A DNA stretch of 64,000 nucleotides. It comes from Sphingosinicellaceae bacterium. GTDB taxonomy: Bacteria > Pseudomonadota > Alphaproteobacteria > Sphingomonadales > Sphingomonadaceae. Position numbers and translations under genes: made by a program. The stretch's first letter is position 1. Each line of letters opens with the position of its first letter. Where the stretch lies: contig CP079108.1 in assembly GCA_019285715.1 (NCBI GenBank), forward strand, positions 2,247,001 to 2,311,000. Reading direction: 5' to 3'. Shown here one piece after another: positions 18,281 to 27,971 of the stretch. The notes under the pieces were generated by a model. It had not been told where the DNA came from. It did not search any database and was given only the letters and a program-made list of their open reading frames with translations.

Positions 18281-19158
18281 GCCCGCTTCCGCGCCGGTGC
18301 CTTGGCTGGAGTGCGCCGCGCCGGGGTTTTCACCGGCCTGGGCTTGATATTCGGCGCGGCGGGCGCATCGCTGCCGCCGCCCTTTTCGATCGACGCCTTT
18401 AGCGCCGCCATCAGGTCGATGACGTTAGACGCCCTTGGAGCGGTCTCGTCGGTCTCGACGGTCGCGCCCTTCTTGCCTCGCTTGACGTCGATCAGCGCCT
18501 TGAGCGCGTCCTCGTAGCGGTCCTTGAACACCGACGGGTCGAACTTCTTTGTGCGCTTGTCGATCAGCGCGCTGGCCAGCTCCATCAGCTCCTCGGGCGG
18601 GGCCTCGTCGGAGATAGCGCGGAAGAAGCCGCTCGCCTTGTTGACCTCCTCCTCGTAGCGCAACGTCTCGAGGACCATGCCGCGCCCGCAGGGCTTGAGG
18701 CTGACCAGATACTCATGTCCGCGCATCGCGAGCTGGCCAAGGCCAATCTTTTTGGCCGAACGCATCGCGTCACGGACGACACGGAAGGCTTCCTCCGCTA
18801 ACTCGTCCTTGGGCACGACGAAATACGGCTTCTCGAAATAGATCGCGTCGATCTCGCTGGCATCGACGAACTGGACGAGCTCAAGGGTGCGCTTGCTTTC
18901 GAGCTTAAGGCCCTCGACCTCCTCGTCCGAGATCAAGACGTACTGGCCCTTCTCGACCTGGTAGCCTTTGACGATCTCGTCGGGGTCGACCGCGCCGATG
19001 CCGGGGACGGTCTTCTCGTACTTGATACGCTTGCCGGTGGGTTCGTGGATCTGGTTGAGGGCGATCGTCGCCGCCGACTTGGTGGCGGAATAGATCTCGA
19101 CCGGGATCGAGACCAGCGCGAGCCGCAGTTGTCCCGACCAATAGGCACGTGCTGCCAT
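18277..19158 (-). CDS. ku: Non-homologous end-joining protein Ku
   Basis: 293 residues. Homodimeric DNA-end-binding ring that recruits LigD. Family features: start MAARAYWSGQLRLALVSIPV, then HEPTGKRIKYEKTVPG and a central KPCGRGMVLETLRY. A basic Ala/Pro/Lys/Arg tail (about 265-293) is the extended C-terminus that binds DNA or LigD in bacterial Ku. Its stop codon overlaps the ligD start (ATGA). It is the first gene of the two-gene operon; its upstream region shows no LexA box. Confidence 0.95.
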   Translation of the reverse strand: MAARAYWSGQLRLALVSIPVEIYSATKSAATIALNQIHEPTGKRIKYEKTVPGIGAVDPDEIVKGYQVEKGQYVLISDEEVEGLKLESKRTLELVQFVDASEIDAIYFEKPYFVVPKDELAEEAFRVVRDAMRSAKKIGLGQLAMRGHEYLVSLKPCGRGMVLETLRYEEEVNKASGFFRAISDEAPPEELMELASALIDKRTKKFDPSVFKDRYEDALKALIDVKRGKKGATVETDETAPRASNVIDLMAALKASIEKGGGSDAPAAPNIKPRPVKTPARRTPAKAPARKRA

Positions 19159-19239
19159 TGCAACTCCTCCAGCCGGCCCAAACGGACGACGGCGCGCTCT
19201 CGTTCCGATAGTGGACCGTTAGCGCGCCGTATCCGGCGA

Positions 19240-19491
19240 CTACCGGTAGCGCCAGCCGTTGTGGTGACGGTAGCGGTGCTGATAATAGCGCCGCCCGTCC
19301 CAATAACCACGGCCAGGATAGAACACGCCGACGGCCGGGCGCACGACCACGACCTCGCCGCCGCGGTTCGGTCGGCAGTGGCCTGCCGGGCCGCGGTGGC
19401 CGTCGCGACCGCAGCCATCACGGGCGCTCGCTGCCGAGGTGCCGCCGACGACAACCGCTGCCGCAAGGGTGATGGCAAATAGCTTGTTCAC
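19240..19491 (-). CDS. Small secreted basic Gly/Arg/Tyr-rich protein
   Basis: 83 residues from a GTG start at 19491, chosen because GGGAGGAG lies about 6 bases upstream; the open frame extends further but without translation signals. Signal peptide VNKLFAITLAAAVVVGG with cleavage near ASA. The mature part has Cys pairs and ends in an aromatic/basic tail with YYQHRYRHHNGWRYR, seen in many sphingomonad periplasmic hypotheticals. Function unknown. Divergent from the dipeptidase. Confidence 0.65.
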   Translation of the reverse strand: MNKLFAITLAAAVVVGGTSAASARDGCGRDGHRGPAGHCRPNRGGEVVVVRPAVGVFYPGRGYWDGRRYYQHRYRHHNGWRYR

Positions 19492-19651
19492 GCTGTCTCC
19501 TCCCAATCCTTCGATCCGGCCGTTACGCGCCGGTCCCATGAAAACACCTGTATCGCCTAACCGTTCCGGGCGCGGCACGGCGTTGCGGCGGAGCAACCTT
19601 GCCACGCGCCCGCGACACTGTGACAAGACCGACATCAAGCTGGGAGCGACG

Positions 19652-20926
19652 ATGCGCACGATTGGAATTCTGGCTCTGGCACTCGGCCTGGCAGCCCCGA
19701 CGATGGCGGCGACGCCCTATGACACGCGCATCGACCGGGTGCTCAAGGCGACGCCGCTTATCGACGGGCACAATGACTGGGCCGAGAACCTCCGCGAGGA
19801 CTTCGGCGAGGGCTGGTGGGCGGTCGACCTCAGCGCCGACAGCCGGACGTTCAAGCACCCGCTGATGACCGACATCCCGCGCCTTCGCGCCGGCCACGTC
19901 GGTGGGCAGTTCTGGTCGGTCTATGTCGACGCGCGGCTGAGCGGTGCCGAGGCGATCAAGGCGACGCTCGAACAGATCGACATCGTCCGCGGCATCGCCG
20001 CGCGCTATCCCACGGTGTTCGAGATGGCCTACACCGCCGCCGACGTACGCCGCATCCACAAGGCCGGGCGCATCGCTTCGCTGATCGGAGTCGAGGGCGG
20101 CGCGCAGATGGGCGAGTCGATGCCGGCGCTGCGGGCCTATTACGCCCTCGGCGCGCGGTACATGACGCTTACCCACGCGCTGACGACGAAATGGGCGGAC
20201 AGCGCCACCGACAACCCGCAACACGACGGCCTGACGCCGTTCGGCAAGGCGGTCGTGGTCGAGATGAACCGGCTCGGCATGCTGATCGACCTCAGCCACG
20301 TTGCGCCGTCGACGATGCGCGCCGCGCTGGCGGTGTCGAAGGCTCCGGTGATCTTCTCGCACTCGTCGGCGCGCGGCCTCGACGACCACCCCCGTAATGT
20401 CCCCGACGACGTGCTCAAGCTGCTCGCGGCGAATGGCGGCGTGGTCATGGTCAACTACGCCACGACCTATGTCTCGGCGGAGCGCAACGCGTGGGACTCG
20501 GCGCGCGCCGGGGCCAAGGCGAGCTTCAACACGCCGCCGTTCTCGGGGCTGTACATCGGCCAGCCCGAGCGTGCAGCAGCGGCGCTCGTGGAATGGGAGA
20601 AGGCGCACCCGAAGCCGCCGGTGACGCTGGCGCAGGTCGCGGACCACATCGAGTACATCGTCAAGGTTGCCGGCCACGACCACGTCGGCATTGGCGGCGA
20701 CCTGGACGGCATCCCGGAGACTCCCGAGGGGCTGAACGGCGTCGACACCTACCCGGCGCTGTTGGCCGAGCTGATGAAGCGCGGCTGGAGCGACGTCGAC
20801 ATCGCCAAGCTGGCGGGCGGCAATGTGCTGCGTGCGCTGGAGGGCGCCGAGAAGGTCGCGGCGTCGATGAGGGGCACCGCGCCGACCACCCGCACCATCG
20901 CGACGCTCGACGCGCCCGCCAAGTAG
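19652..20926 (+). CDS. Membrane dipeptidase, peptidase M19 (renal dipeptidase family)
   Basis: Zinc dipeptidase, exported. 424 residues from the ATG at 19652; GGGAG precedes it, and a signal peptide MRTIGILALALGLAAPTMA follows. Metal ligands as expected: DGHND (H40, D42), a Glu in GVEGGAQMG, His in DLSHV and FSHSSARG, and Asp in GIGGDLDG near the C-terminus. The family also includes D-aminoacyl dipeptidases; exact substrate unknown. The ATP12 chaperone gene follows 8 bases downstream, so the two may be co-transcribed. Confidence 0.92.
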   Translation: MRTIGILALALGLAAPTMAATPYDTRIDRVLKATPLIDGHNDWAENLREDFGEGWWAVDLSADSRTFKHPLMTDIPRLRAGHVGGQFWSVYVDARLSGAEAIKATLEQIDIVRGIAARYPTVFEMAYTAADVRRIHKAGRIASLIGVEGGAQMGESMPALRAYYALGARYMTLTHALTTKWADSATDNPQHDGLTPFGKAVVVEMNRLGMLIDLSHVAPSTMRAALAVSKAPVIFSHSSARGLDDHPRNVPDDVLKLLAANGGVVMVNYATTYVSAERNAWDSARAGAKASFNTPPFSGLYIGQPERAAAALVEWEKAHPKPPVTLAQVADHIEYIVKVAGHDHVGIGGDLDGIPETPEGLNGVDTYPALLAELMKRGWSDVDIAKLAGGNVLRALEGAEKVAASMRGTAPTTRTIATLDAPAK

Positions 20927-20934
20927 GCTGGCCG

Positions 20935-21624
20935 ATGAAGCGCTTCTACACCGCGGCGGCGGCGGTTCCCGTCGACGGCGGCTGGAGCATCGCCCTCGAC
21001 GGCAAGCCGGTGCGCACCCCGGCGCGGGCGACGCTGGTGCTGCCGACGCCGGCGCTGGCCGACGCCGTGGTCGGCGAGTGGGCGGCACAGGGCGACCGGG
21101 TCCAGCCCGCGACGATGCCGCTGACCGGGCTGTCGAACGCCGCCATCGACCGCATCGCGCCCGAGCATGCCGCCTTCGCCGCCAGCCTCGCGGCCTATGC
21201 CGGGACCGACGTGCTCGCCTACCGTGCCGAGGGGCCGGCGCCGCTGGTAGCGCGGCAGGCGGAGCTGTGGGACCCGCTGCTGGCGTGGCTCGCGCGCCGC
21301 TACGACGTCGCGCTGGTGCCGACCACCGCCATCGCCCACCAGCCGCAGCCACCGGCGACGCTGGCCCGGATCGGGACGGCGTATGCGGCCTTCGACGCCT
21401 TCCGGCTGGCGGCGCTGTCGCAGGTGGTGACCATCACCGGGTCTGCGGTCATCGGGCTGGCGTTCGCGGAAGGGGTAATCGAGCCGGATGCGGCTTGGGC
21501 GGCGGGCGAGCTCGACGAGCTGTGGCAAGCCGAGCAATGGGGGGCCGACCCGCTTGCCGAGAAGCCGCAAGCCGCGCGCCGGGCGTCACTGGCGGCGGCC
21601 AGAGCCCTGCTGCGGCTCCTGTAG
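20935..21624 (+). CDS. ATP12-family F1-ATPase assembly chaperone
   Basis: 229 residues from the ATG at 20935. Matches the alphaproteobacterial/mitochondrial ATP12 family (PF07542), which assists assembly of the F1 alpha subunit: KRFYTAAAAVPVDGGWSIAL with DGKPVRTPAR at the N-terminus, VVGEWAAQGD, TMPLTGLSNAAIDRI, and a C-terminal helical domain with ITGSAVIGLAFAEGVI. Cytoplasmic. The ATP synthase operon is not in the window. Confidence 0.88.
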   Translation: MKRFYTAAAAVPVDGGWSIALDGKPVRTPARATLVLPTPALADAVVGEWAAQGDRVQPATMPLTGLSNAAIDRIAPEHAAFAASLAAYAGTDVLAYRAEGPAPLVARQAELWDPLLAWLARRYDVALVPTTAIAHQPQPPATLARIGTAYAAFDAFRLAALSQVVTITGSAVIGLAFAEGVIEPDAAWAAGELDELWQAEQWGADPLAEKPQAARRASLAAARALLRLL

Positions 21625-21735
21625 GTCGGCCCAGAATTGTCAGAGTTGACACCCATGATGGGTCTGTTCAAGTCGATGGCTTGAGTGTTATCAATATGTT
21701 AGGATGCTTACTGTTAACACCCGGTTAGGGTCGCC

Positions 21736-22284
21736 CTAGCGCAGCCCGGTCGACCGCCGAGTCACGAACCAGCGTGCCATGACCAGCCCCCCGGCGCTTA
21801 GGATGACGAGGTCCGCTACCGACTTGAACACCGCGTTGCGCCAGTCGGCGTGATACCAGACCGGGTCCGCGAGGTGGATGTAGACCACCGCCACCGCGGC
21901 CAGCCCGATCACCACCCGCGCCTGCCCGATGAAGTCGACCCGCGCGCCGAGGCCGTGCAGCAGCCAGCCCAGCATCGCCGCGACGACCGCGAACTGCACG
22001 AACCCACCGATGAACGTCGCCGGGTCGACCATCGGGTACCCGCGAGCGTTGTAGACGACCTGCGCAATCGGTCCGGACGCATGGGCGGCCATCATCGCCG
22101 GGGTCTCGCCCATAGGGATCGCGTAGCTGCCGGTGTGTGGGAGCGCTTTCAACGCCGACTGGATCGCCAGTTGCGTCGCCTCGGGCGCCGTCGCCCAGCC
22201 GACATCGAACAACAGCCCGTAGAACACGAAGCCGAGCAGCCACATCACCGCGCCCGCGACCAGACTGCCGATGACGAACCGCAT
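21736..22284 (-). CDS. Four-helix integral membrane protein of unknown function
   Basis: 182 residues with about four hydrophobic segments (near 3-25, 88-110, 120-140, 155-172). It has features like the DUF1761-type small membrane proteins (start MRFVIGSLVAGAVMWLLGFV), but I cannot assign it firmly. It stands alone and is divergent from pccB; no functional clue from neighbours. Confidence 0.6.
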   Translation of the reverse strand: MRFVIGSLVAGAVMWLLGFVFYGLLFDVGWATAPEATQLAIQSALKALPHTGSYAIPMGETPAMMAAHASGPIAQVVYNARGYPMVDPATFIGGFVQFAVVAAMLGWLLHGLGARVDFIGQARVVIGLAAVAVVYIHLADPVWYHADWRNAVFKSVADLVILSAGGLVMARWFVTRRSTGLR

Positions 22285-22388
22285 GACCCGTTCCCCGAGA
22301 CCCGAGCATCAAAGACCCGAAACAAGTCTGCCGCACGCGTGACAATTCCGCCAGCCCCCTGCTAAGCCCCCTGCACACAGGAGGCCCG

Positions 22389-23915
22389 ATGCTCAAGACC
22401 CTCGTCGAACTCGAACGCCGCCGCGAAGCCGCTCGCATGGGTGGTGGCCAGGTCCGCATCGATGCGCAGCACAAGAAGGGCCGCCTCACCGCCCGCGAGC
22501 GCCTCGACGTGCTGCTCGACCCGAACAGCTTCGAGGAGCTCGACATGTACGTCGAGCACAACTCGGTCGACTTCGGCATGGAGAAGCAGAAGATCCCCGG
22601 CGACGGTGTGGTCACCGGCTCCGGCACGATCAACGGCCGACTAGTGTTCGTGTTCAGCCAGGACTTCACCGTCTTCGGCGGCTCGCTGTCGGAACGCCAT
22701 GCCCAGAAGATCTGCAAGATCATGGACATGGCGATGAAGGTCGGCGCGCCCGTCATCGGCCTCAACGACTCGGGCGGCGCGCGCATCCAGGAGGGCGTCG
22801 CCTCGCTCGGCGGCTATGCCGAGGTCTTCCAGCGCAACGTGCTGGCGTCGGGCGTCATCCCGCAGCTCAGCCTGATCATGGGGCCGTGCGCCGGCGGCGC
22901 GGTCTATTCGCCAGCGATGACCGATTTCATCTTCATGGTGAAAGACTCGAGTTACATGTTCGTCACCGGTCCTGACGTGGTCAAGACCGTGACCAATGAG
23001 ATCGTCACGCAGGAGGACCTCGGCGGCGCGATCACCCACTCGACCAAGTCCGGCGTCGCGGACCTCGCGTGCGAGGACGACATCGACGCGCTGCTGCGGA
23101 CTCGGACCTTCTTCGACTATCTGCCGCTCAACAACCGCGACGGGACGCCCTTCCGCCCGTCCGCCGACGACCCCGAGCGCATGGTGCCGAGCCTCGACAC
23201 GCTGGTCCCGGCGTCGGCCAACCAGCCCTACGACATGCACGAGCTGATCCAGAAGATCGCCGACGAAGGCCAATTTTTCGAGGTCCAGCCCGCCCACGCC
23301 GCCAATATCATCATCGGCTTCGCGCGCATCGACGGCCATTCGGTCGGCATCGTCGCCAACCAGCCGATGGTGCTGGCCGGCGTCCTCGACATCAGCAGCG
23401 CCAAGAAGGCGGCACGCTTCGTGCGGTTCTGCGACGCCTTCAGCATTCCGATCGTAACCTTTGTCGACGTTCCCGGCTTCCTGCCCGGCGTGGCGCAGGA
23501 GCTTGGCGGGATCATCAAGCACGGTGCAAAATTGCTTTTCGCCTACGCCGAGGCGACCGTCCCCAAGATCACCGTGATCACCCGCAAGGCCTATGGCGGC
23601 GCCTACGACGTCATGGCCTCCAAACACCTGCGTGGCGATTTGAACTACGCCTGGCCGACCGCCGAGATCGCGGTGATGGGGGCGAAGGGCGCGGTCGAGA
23701 TCATCTTCCGGGGCAAGTCCAAGGAAGAAATCGCCGAGCGCACCGCGGAGTACGAGGCGCGCTTCGCCAACCCGTTCGTGGCGGCCAGCATGGGCTTCAT
23801 CGACGAGGTCATCATGCCCCATTCGACCCGCCGGAGGATCGCAGTGGGCCTGCGCAAGCTGCGCACCAAGAAGCTCGAGAACCCTTGGAAGAAGCACGAC
23901 AATATTCCGCTTTGA
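22389..23915 (+). CDS. pccB: Propionyl-CoA carboxylase beta subunit (carboxyltransferase)
   Basis: 508 residues. Transfers CO2 from carboxybiotin to propionyl-CoA, giving methylmalonyl-CoA. Both crotonase-like halves are complete: N-terminal [14 protein letters not shown], the acyl-CoA site around [14 protein letters not shown] and [12 protein letters not shown], and the carboxybiotin site around [13 protein letters not shown] and [12 protein letters not shown]. Strong AGGAGG before the ATG. The alpha subunit gene lies about 1.5 kb downstream, separated by two unrelated genes. Mutase and epimerase genes are not in the window. Confidence 0.93.
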   Translation: MLKTLVELERRREAARMGGGQVRIDAQHKKGRLTARERLDVLLDPNSFEELDMYVEHNSVDFGMEKQKIPGDGVVTGSGTINGRLVFVFSQDFTVFGGSLSERHAQKICKIMDMAMKVGAPVIGLNDSGGARIQEGVASLGGYAEVFQRNVLASGVIPQLSLIMGPCAGGAVYSPAMTDFIFMVKDSSYMFVTGPDVVKTVTNEIVTQEDLGGAITHSTKSGVADLACEDDIDALLRTRTFFDYLPLNNRDGTPFRPSADDPERMVPSLDTLVPASANQPYDMHELIQKIADEGQFFEVQPAHAANIIIGFARIDGHSVGIVANQPMVLAGVLDISSAKKAARFVRFCDAFSIPIVTFVDVPGFLPGVAQELGGIIKHGAKLLFAYAEATVPKITVITRKAYGGAYDVMASKHLRGDLNYAWPTAEIAVMGAKGAVEIIFRGKSKEEIAERTAEYEARFANPFVAASMGFIDEVIMPHSTRRRIAVGLRKLRTKKLENPWKKHDNIPL

Positions 23916-24005
23916 GTGCGTCAACTCACGCGGTTAGTGTGCAAGGCGTACCGCGCCGGGGCCGAACTGGAGTTATCTGACCCGGCTCAACCCGGGGAGA
24001 TATCG

Positions 24006-25043
24006 ATGCCTGCACGGACCATGAAACCGACTGTGCTGCTCCTGACCGCGGCGCTGCTGGCGGGCTGCGCGACGAACGCCACTCGGCTCGACCGGGGCCA
24101 GACACTCGGGGCCGCGGGCGCGGCTGCGACCAACGCCACGAGCGGGTTCATGGACCGCGTCCGGACTGCGCGCGAAAACGCCAATATTGCCCTGGTGGCG
24201 AATTCTCCGACCTGCGCTTGGACGGAAGAAATCATACTGCGGGGGGACGAGGTCGCGTCGCGCCACGCCTCGAACGCGCTTACCTGCCGCCCCTTAGGTA
24301 CAGCGGCCGCAGCCGGTGACGAGACGGTTTCGCTCCGGCCTATCCGCGAACAGGCATTGAAGCCGACCACCGAGACGATTGCCGCTCTTGCGGCCTATCT
24401 CGACGCGGTCAATGCCATAATGAGCGCCGAAGCACCCGATGTCGGTGCCCGGCTCGGCGAAGCCTTTGGCTATGCGACCAAGGCGCAGGCAGCGCTCAAT
24501 GCCGTCACCAAGGGCAAGTTGGCGGTCATCCCGACGCTGACCGCCGAGCAGGGGAACGCGATAAAAGACCTGGTCAAGCTGATCGGCGACCTCGCCGCCG
24601 AGCAGCACAAGGTGCGCGAACTCGGCCATGTCGTGGCCTTGCAGAATAAAACGGTGGGCAAGTTGATCGCCAGCCTCAAGAAGCAGGTTGCGGAGTGGGG
24701 CAATGCCAGCCTTACCGGCGACCTCCAGCTCAACGATGCAGCGCTGACCGAACTCGGCCGCGGACTCGCCGGTGGACGGCCGCCCGATCCGGAGAGCCGC
24801 GCGGAACTGATCCGGACAATTATCGAGGCAAAACGCACCACCGACGCGGTGCCGACCCTGCTCGCGGCAGTCGATACCTCGCTCGACGACATGGCCACGG
24901 CGCAGGCGGACCTGTTCAAGGCGTACAGCGATCATCCCGACTGGACCAAGGCGGAGCGAACCAAGCAGGCAAAGCTCAATCGTGAACGGCTGCTCGGCGC
25001 GCTCGAAGCGGTGGCCGCCGTCGCCGGCACATTCGTTCTTTAA
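24006..25043 (+). CDS. Lipoprotein of unknown function between pccB and pccA
   Basis: 345 residues. Start at ATG 24006 because GGGGAGA lies just upstream. Lipobox LLAGCA puts the lipidated Cys near residue 22, so it is probably anchored in the inner or outer membrane. The mature part is mostly helical, with two cysteines (about residues 61 and 87) that could form a disulphide. No family recognised. It forms a tight pair with the next gene (12-base gap) and lies between the two subunits of propionyl-CoA carboxylase. Confidence 0.7.
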   Translation: MPARTMKPTVLLLTAALLAGCATNATRLDRGQTLGAAGAAATNATSGFMDRVRTARENANIALVANSPTCAWTEEIILRGDEVASRHASNALTCRPLGTAAAAGDETVSLRPIREQALKPTTETIAALAAYLDAVNAIMSAEAPDVGARLGEAFGYATKAQAALNAVTKGKLAVIPTLTAEQGNAIKDLVKLIGDLAAEQHKVRELGHVVALQNKTVGKLIASLKKQVAEWGNASLTGDLQLNDAALTELGRGLAGGRPPDPESRAELIRTIIEAKRTTDAVPTLLAAVDTSLDDMATAQADLFKAYSDHPDWTKAERTKQAKLNRERLLGALEAVAAVAGTFVL

Positions 25044-25055
25044 GGGGACACTGGG

Positions 25056-25367
25056 ATGACCACGCTAGTTGCACTGATGACCCAAGTTCGCGCCCTGCGC
25101 GACGAGCTTCACGACCGGCTCGACGACAACGTCACCAACCGGGTGTTCAAGCAGCTTCGGCTCCGGCACGTCGCGGCCGTGATCCAGGCCCGCCGGGAGG
25201 TCGAAGATCCGTCGTTGCCCAGCCAGAGCCCGAAATATACCGCTCCTCAGGCCGATTTGACCGCGGCAACCTCAGCGGTTGCTGCGGCTATCAGCACCGA
25301 CGAGCCCGCGATGCTCGCCGCCATCAGCCTGGCGCAGGCTGCGCTCGCCCTGGTTGCCGCCCTGTAA
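25056..25367 (+). CDS. Small helical protein of unknown function
   Basis: 103 residues, preceded by AAGGGGACACTGGG at RBS distance. Helical, with an N-terminal half rich in Arg and Leu and an Ala-rich hydrophobic C-terminal half (about 65-103), which might form a membrane hairpin. No Cys, no signal peptide, no known motif. It is coupled to the lipoprotein gene upstream and followed by pccA 84 bases downstream. Confidence 0.6.
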   Translation: MTTLVALMTQVRALRDELHDRLDDNVTNRVFKQLRLRHVAAVIQARREVEDPSLPSQSPKYTAPQADLTAATSAVAAAISTDEPAMLAAISLAQAALALVAAL

Positions 25368-25451
25368 CGACGATTGCGCACGGGGGCCGCGCGCGCTCGC
25401 TTGACGCGTCGGGCGCGACCCGCTTCAACGGCGGCGCAAGGGAGCCGCCAG

Positions 25452-27440
25452 TTGTTCACCAAGATTTTGATCGCCAACCGCGGCGAAATTGCGTGCCGCG
25501 TTATTAAATCCTGCCGGGCAATGGGGATCGCGACCGTCGCGGTCTATTCCGATGCCGACGCCGGCGCACTCCACGTCGAGATGGCCGACGAGGCCGTTCG
25601 CCTCGGGCCACCGCCCGCCGCCGAAAGCTACCTGCTGGCGGATGCGATCATCGCGGCGTGCGTGTCCACTGGCGCGCAGGCCGTCCACCCGGGCTATGGG
25701 TTCCTGAGCGAGCGTGCCAGCTTCCGCGAGGCGTGCGACAATGCCGGGATCGCTTTCATCGGACCGCCAGCCAAGGCGATCGCCGCGATGGGCGACAAGA
25801 TCGAATCGAAGAAGCTCGCCAAGGCCGCCGGCGTGTCGGTCGTGCCGGGCTTCATTGGCGAGATCGACGGGACCGAACACGCCGTGCGCATTGCCACCGA
25901 GATCGGCTTCCCGGTGATGATGAAGGCGTCGGCAGGCGGCGGCGGCAAGGGCATGCGGCTGGCGTGGAGCGAGGCCGATGTCCGCGAAGGCTTCGAGGCG
26001 ACCAAGCGCGAGGGGCTCGCCAGCTTTGGCGACGACCGGGTGTTCATCGAGAAGTTCGTCGAGCAACCGCGCCACATCGAGATCCAGGTGCTCGGTGACC
26101 AGCAGGGCAACATCGTCTACCTGAACGAGCGCGACTGCTCGATCCAGCGCCGTCACCAGAAGGTCGTCGAGGAGGCCCCCTCCCCGTTCGTGACCCCCGA
26201 GATGCGCAAGGCGATGGGCGACCAGGCGGTCGCACTCGCGCGCGGCGTCGGCTATTTCTCCGCCGGCACGGTCGAATTCATCGCCGGCGCGGACCGCTCG
26301 TTCTACTTCCTCGAGATGAACACCCGGCTACAGGTCGAGCATCCAGTCACCGAACTGATCACCGGGCGTGACCTCGTCGAGGACATGATCCGCGTTGCCT
26401 ACGGTGAACCGCTGGGGTTCGAGCAGGCCGACGTCCAGCTCGACGGCCACGCGATCGAGACGCGAATCTATGCCGAGGACCCGTACCGCGGCTTCCTGCC
26501 CTCGACCGGCCGCCTGACCCGGCTGGTGCCACCCGAGGGCCACGGAATCCGCGTTGACACCGGCGTCGTCGAGGGCAGCGAAATCAGCCGCTTCTACGAC
26601 CCGATGGTCGCCAAATTGATCACCCACGCCCCGACCCGCGAGGCCGCGATCAAGCTGCAGGCGGCGGCACTCGACGCCTATCTGGTCCGCGGCATCAGCC
26701 ACAATATCGACTTCCTCGGCGCGCTGATGCGCCACCCGCGCTTCGTCGCCGGCGAGGAGGTAACCACCGCCTTCATCGCCGAGGAATATCCGGACGGGTT
26801 CCACGGCCGTCCGGTCGACGATGCCGCGCGCTCTGCACTGATCGCCACGGCGGCGGTGATCCACGCTACCATCGCCGAGCGCGCCCAGCTCATCGACGGC
26901 CAGCTCGACGGCAGCGGCGCGGTGTTTGGCACCGACTGGATCGTCCAGCTCGAAGGCACCGACCACGCAGTCAATGTCGAGGATGCTGGCGACGGCTTCG
27001 CCCTGACCATCGACGGCGAAGAGCATAGGCTCAGCACCTCGTGGCGCGTCGGCGAGCCGCTGTTCACCGCTCGCCTAGACCGCCGCACTATCGCCGTCGC
27101 GGTCGACGGGCTCGCGGTCGGCTACCGGTTGACGACCGCCGGCGCGAGCCATGTCGTCCGCGTCCTCAGCCCGCGTGCCGCTACTCTCGCCAAGTATATG
27201 ATCGCCAAGGTAGCGCCCGACATGTCGCGCTACCTGCTGTGCCCGATGCCCGGCCTGATCGTGAAGCTCGACGTCGTCGCCGGTGACAAGGTCGAGGCCG
27301 GCCAGCCGCTCGCCACCGTCGAGGCGATGAAGATGGAGAACATCCTCCGCGCCGAAAAGTCGGGCGTGATCAAGGAGGTACGCGCCAAAGCCGGCGACTC
27401 GCTGGCGGTGGATGCGGTGATCCTGGAGTTCGAGGTCTAG
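25452..27440 (+). CDS. pccA: Propionyl-/acetyl-CoA carboxylase alpha subunit (biotin carboxylase + BCCP)
   Basis: 662 residues from a TTG at 25452, chosen because the family begins M-F-x-KILIANRGEIA and AAGGGAG lies 8 bases upstream; the frame extends further up without family support. Biotin carboxylase domain: KILIANRGEIACRV, HPGYGFLSE, the Gly-rich ATP loop KASAGGGGKGM, and EMNTRLQVEHPVTE. C-terminal biotinyl domain: EAMKMEN with the biotinylated K627. Works with PccB in propionyl-CoA catabolism. A VOC gene converges downstream. Confidence 0.93.
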   Translation: MFTKILIANRGEIACRVIKSCRAMGIATVAVYSDADAGALHVEMADEAVRLGPPPAAESYLLADAIIAACVSTGAQAVHPGYGFLSERASFREACDNAGIAFIGPPAKAIAAMGDKIESKKLAKAAGVSVVPGFIGEIDGTEHAVRIATEIGFPVMMKASAGGGGKGMRLAWSEADVREGFEATKREGLASFGDDRVFIEKFVEQPRHIEIQVLGDQQGNIVYLNERDCSIQRRHQKVVEEAPSPFVTPEMRKAMGDQAVALARGVGYFSAGTVEFIAGADRSFYFLEMNTRLQVEHPVTELITGRDLVEDMIRVAYGEPLGFEQADVQLDGHAIETRIYAEDPYRGFLPSTGRLTRLVPPEGHGIRVDTGVVEGSEISRFYDPMVAKLITHAPTREAAIKLQAAALDAYLVRGISHNIDFLGALMRHPRFVAGEEVTTAFIAEEYPDGFHGRPVDDAARSALIATAAVIHATIAERAQLIDGQLDGSGAVFGTDWIVQLEGTDHAVNVEDAGDGFALTIDGEEHRLSTSWRVGEPLFTARLDRRTIAVAVDGLAVGYRLTTAGASHVVRVLSPRAATLAKYMIAKVAPDMSRYLLCPMPGLIVKLDVVAGDKVEAGQPLATVEAMKMENILRAEKSGVIKEVRAKAGDSLAVDAVILEFEV

Positions 27441-27454
27441 GCTTCCCCTGCGCC

Positions 27455-27937
27455 CTAGTGGCCGTTCGCTGCCGTCTCGAGCGCGGCGATGTCGATCTTC
27501 ACCATGTCCATCATCGCGAGCATGGCGCGTTTCGCCCGGGCCGGGTCCGGATCGTTCATCAACTCGGTCAAGCGTTTCGGCACGATCTGCCACGGGATAC
27601 CCCAGCGGTCGTTGAGCCAGCCGCACTGGATTTCCTTGCCGCCATCGGCGGTCAGCGCGCACCACAGCCGGTCGGTTTCGGCCTGGTCGGCGGTTTCAAC
27701 GGAGATAGACGCAGCGCTCGAAAACTCGGCCATCGGCTTGCCGCCGTTAAGCCCCTGCATCGCGTGCCCGCCAAGGGTGAACCGCACCAGGAGCGGGTCG
27801 CCCGCCTTGCCCGCCGGATAGTCGGTGGCGGCGCGCTGGACGTGATCGATGCGCGAGTCGGGCAGGAGCGAGCAGTAGAGTTCGGCTGCGGCCTCGGCAT
27901 CCTTCTCGAACCACAGGCACGTCGCAACTATCGGCAT
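27455..27937 (-). CDS. VOC-superfamily PhnB-like protein
   Basis: 160 residues of the 3-demethylubiquinone-9 methyltransferase-like/PhnB group (PF06983) of the VOC fold. Visible: MPIVATCLWFEKDAEAAAEL, then LVRFTLGGHAMQGLNGG, and CGWLNDRWGIPWQIVP with the conserved Trp/Pro stretch near the C-terminus. Relatives mostly lack a proven activity; no substrate is implied. Lies 34 bases downstream of ada on the same strand. Confidence 0.82.
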   Translation of the reverse strand: MPIVATCLWFEKDAEAAAELYCSLLPDSRIDHVQRAATDYPAGKAGDPLLVRFTLGGHAMQGLNGGKPMAEFSSAASISVETADQAETDRLWCALTADGGKEIQCGWLNDRWGIPWQIVPKRLTELMNDPDPARAKRAMLAMMDMVKIDIAALETAANGH

Positions 27938-27971
27938 GCCAATTCCTCCCCAGGATTGTTGCCTCGACGTA

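Noticed and set aside
21651-21663. Short palindrome ACCCATGATGGGT
   Set aside because: Only 6-bp arms and no U-run; too short to call a terminator or operator.
21690-21735. CtrA-like site (TTAA-N7-TTAG) in the gap after the ATP12 gene
   Set aside because: The second half-site is imperfect, and the gap is between two converging genes, so there is no promoter to regulate.
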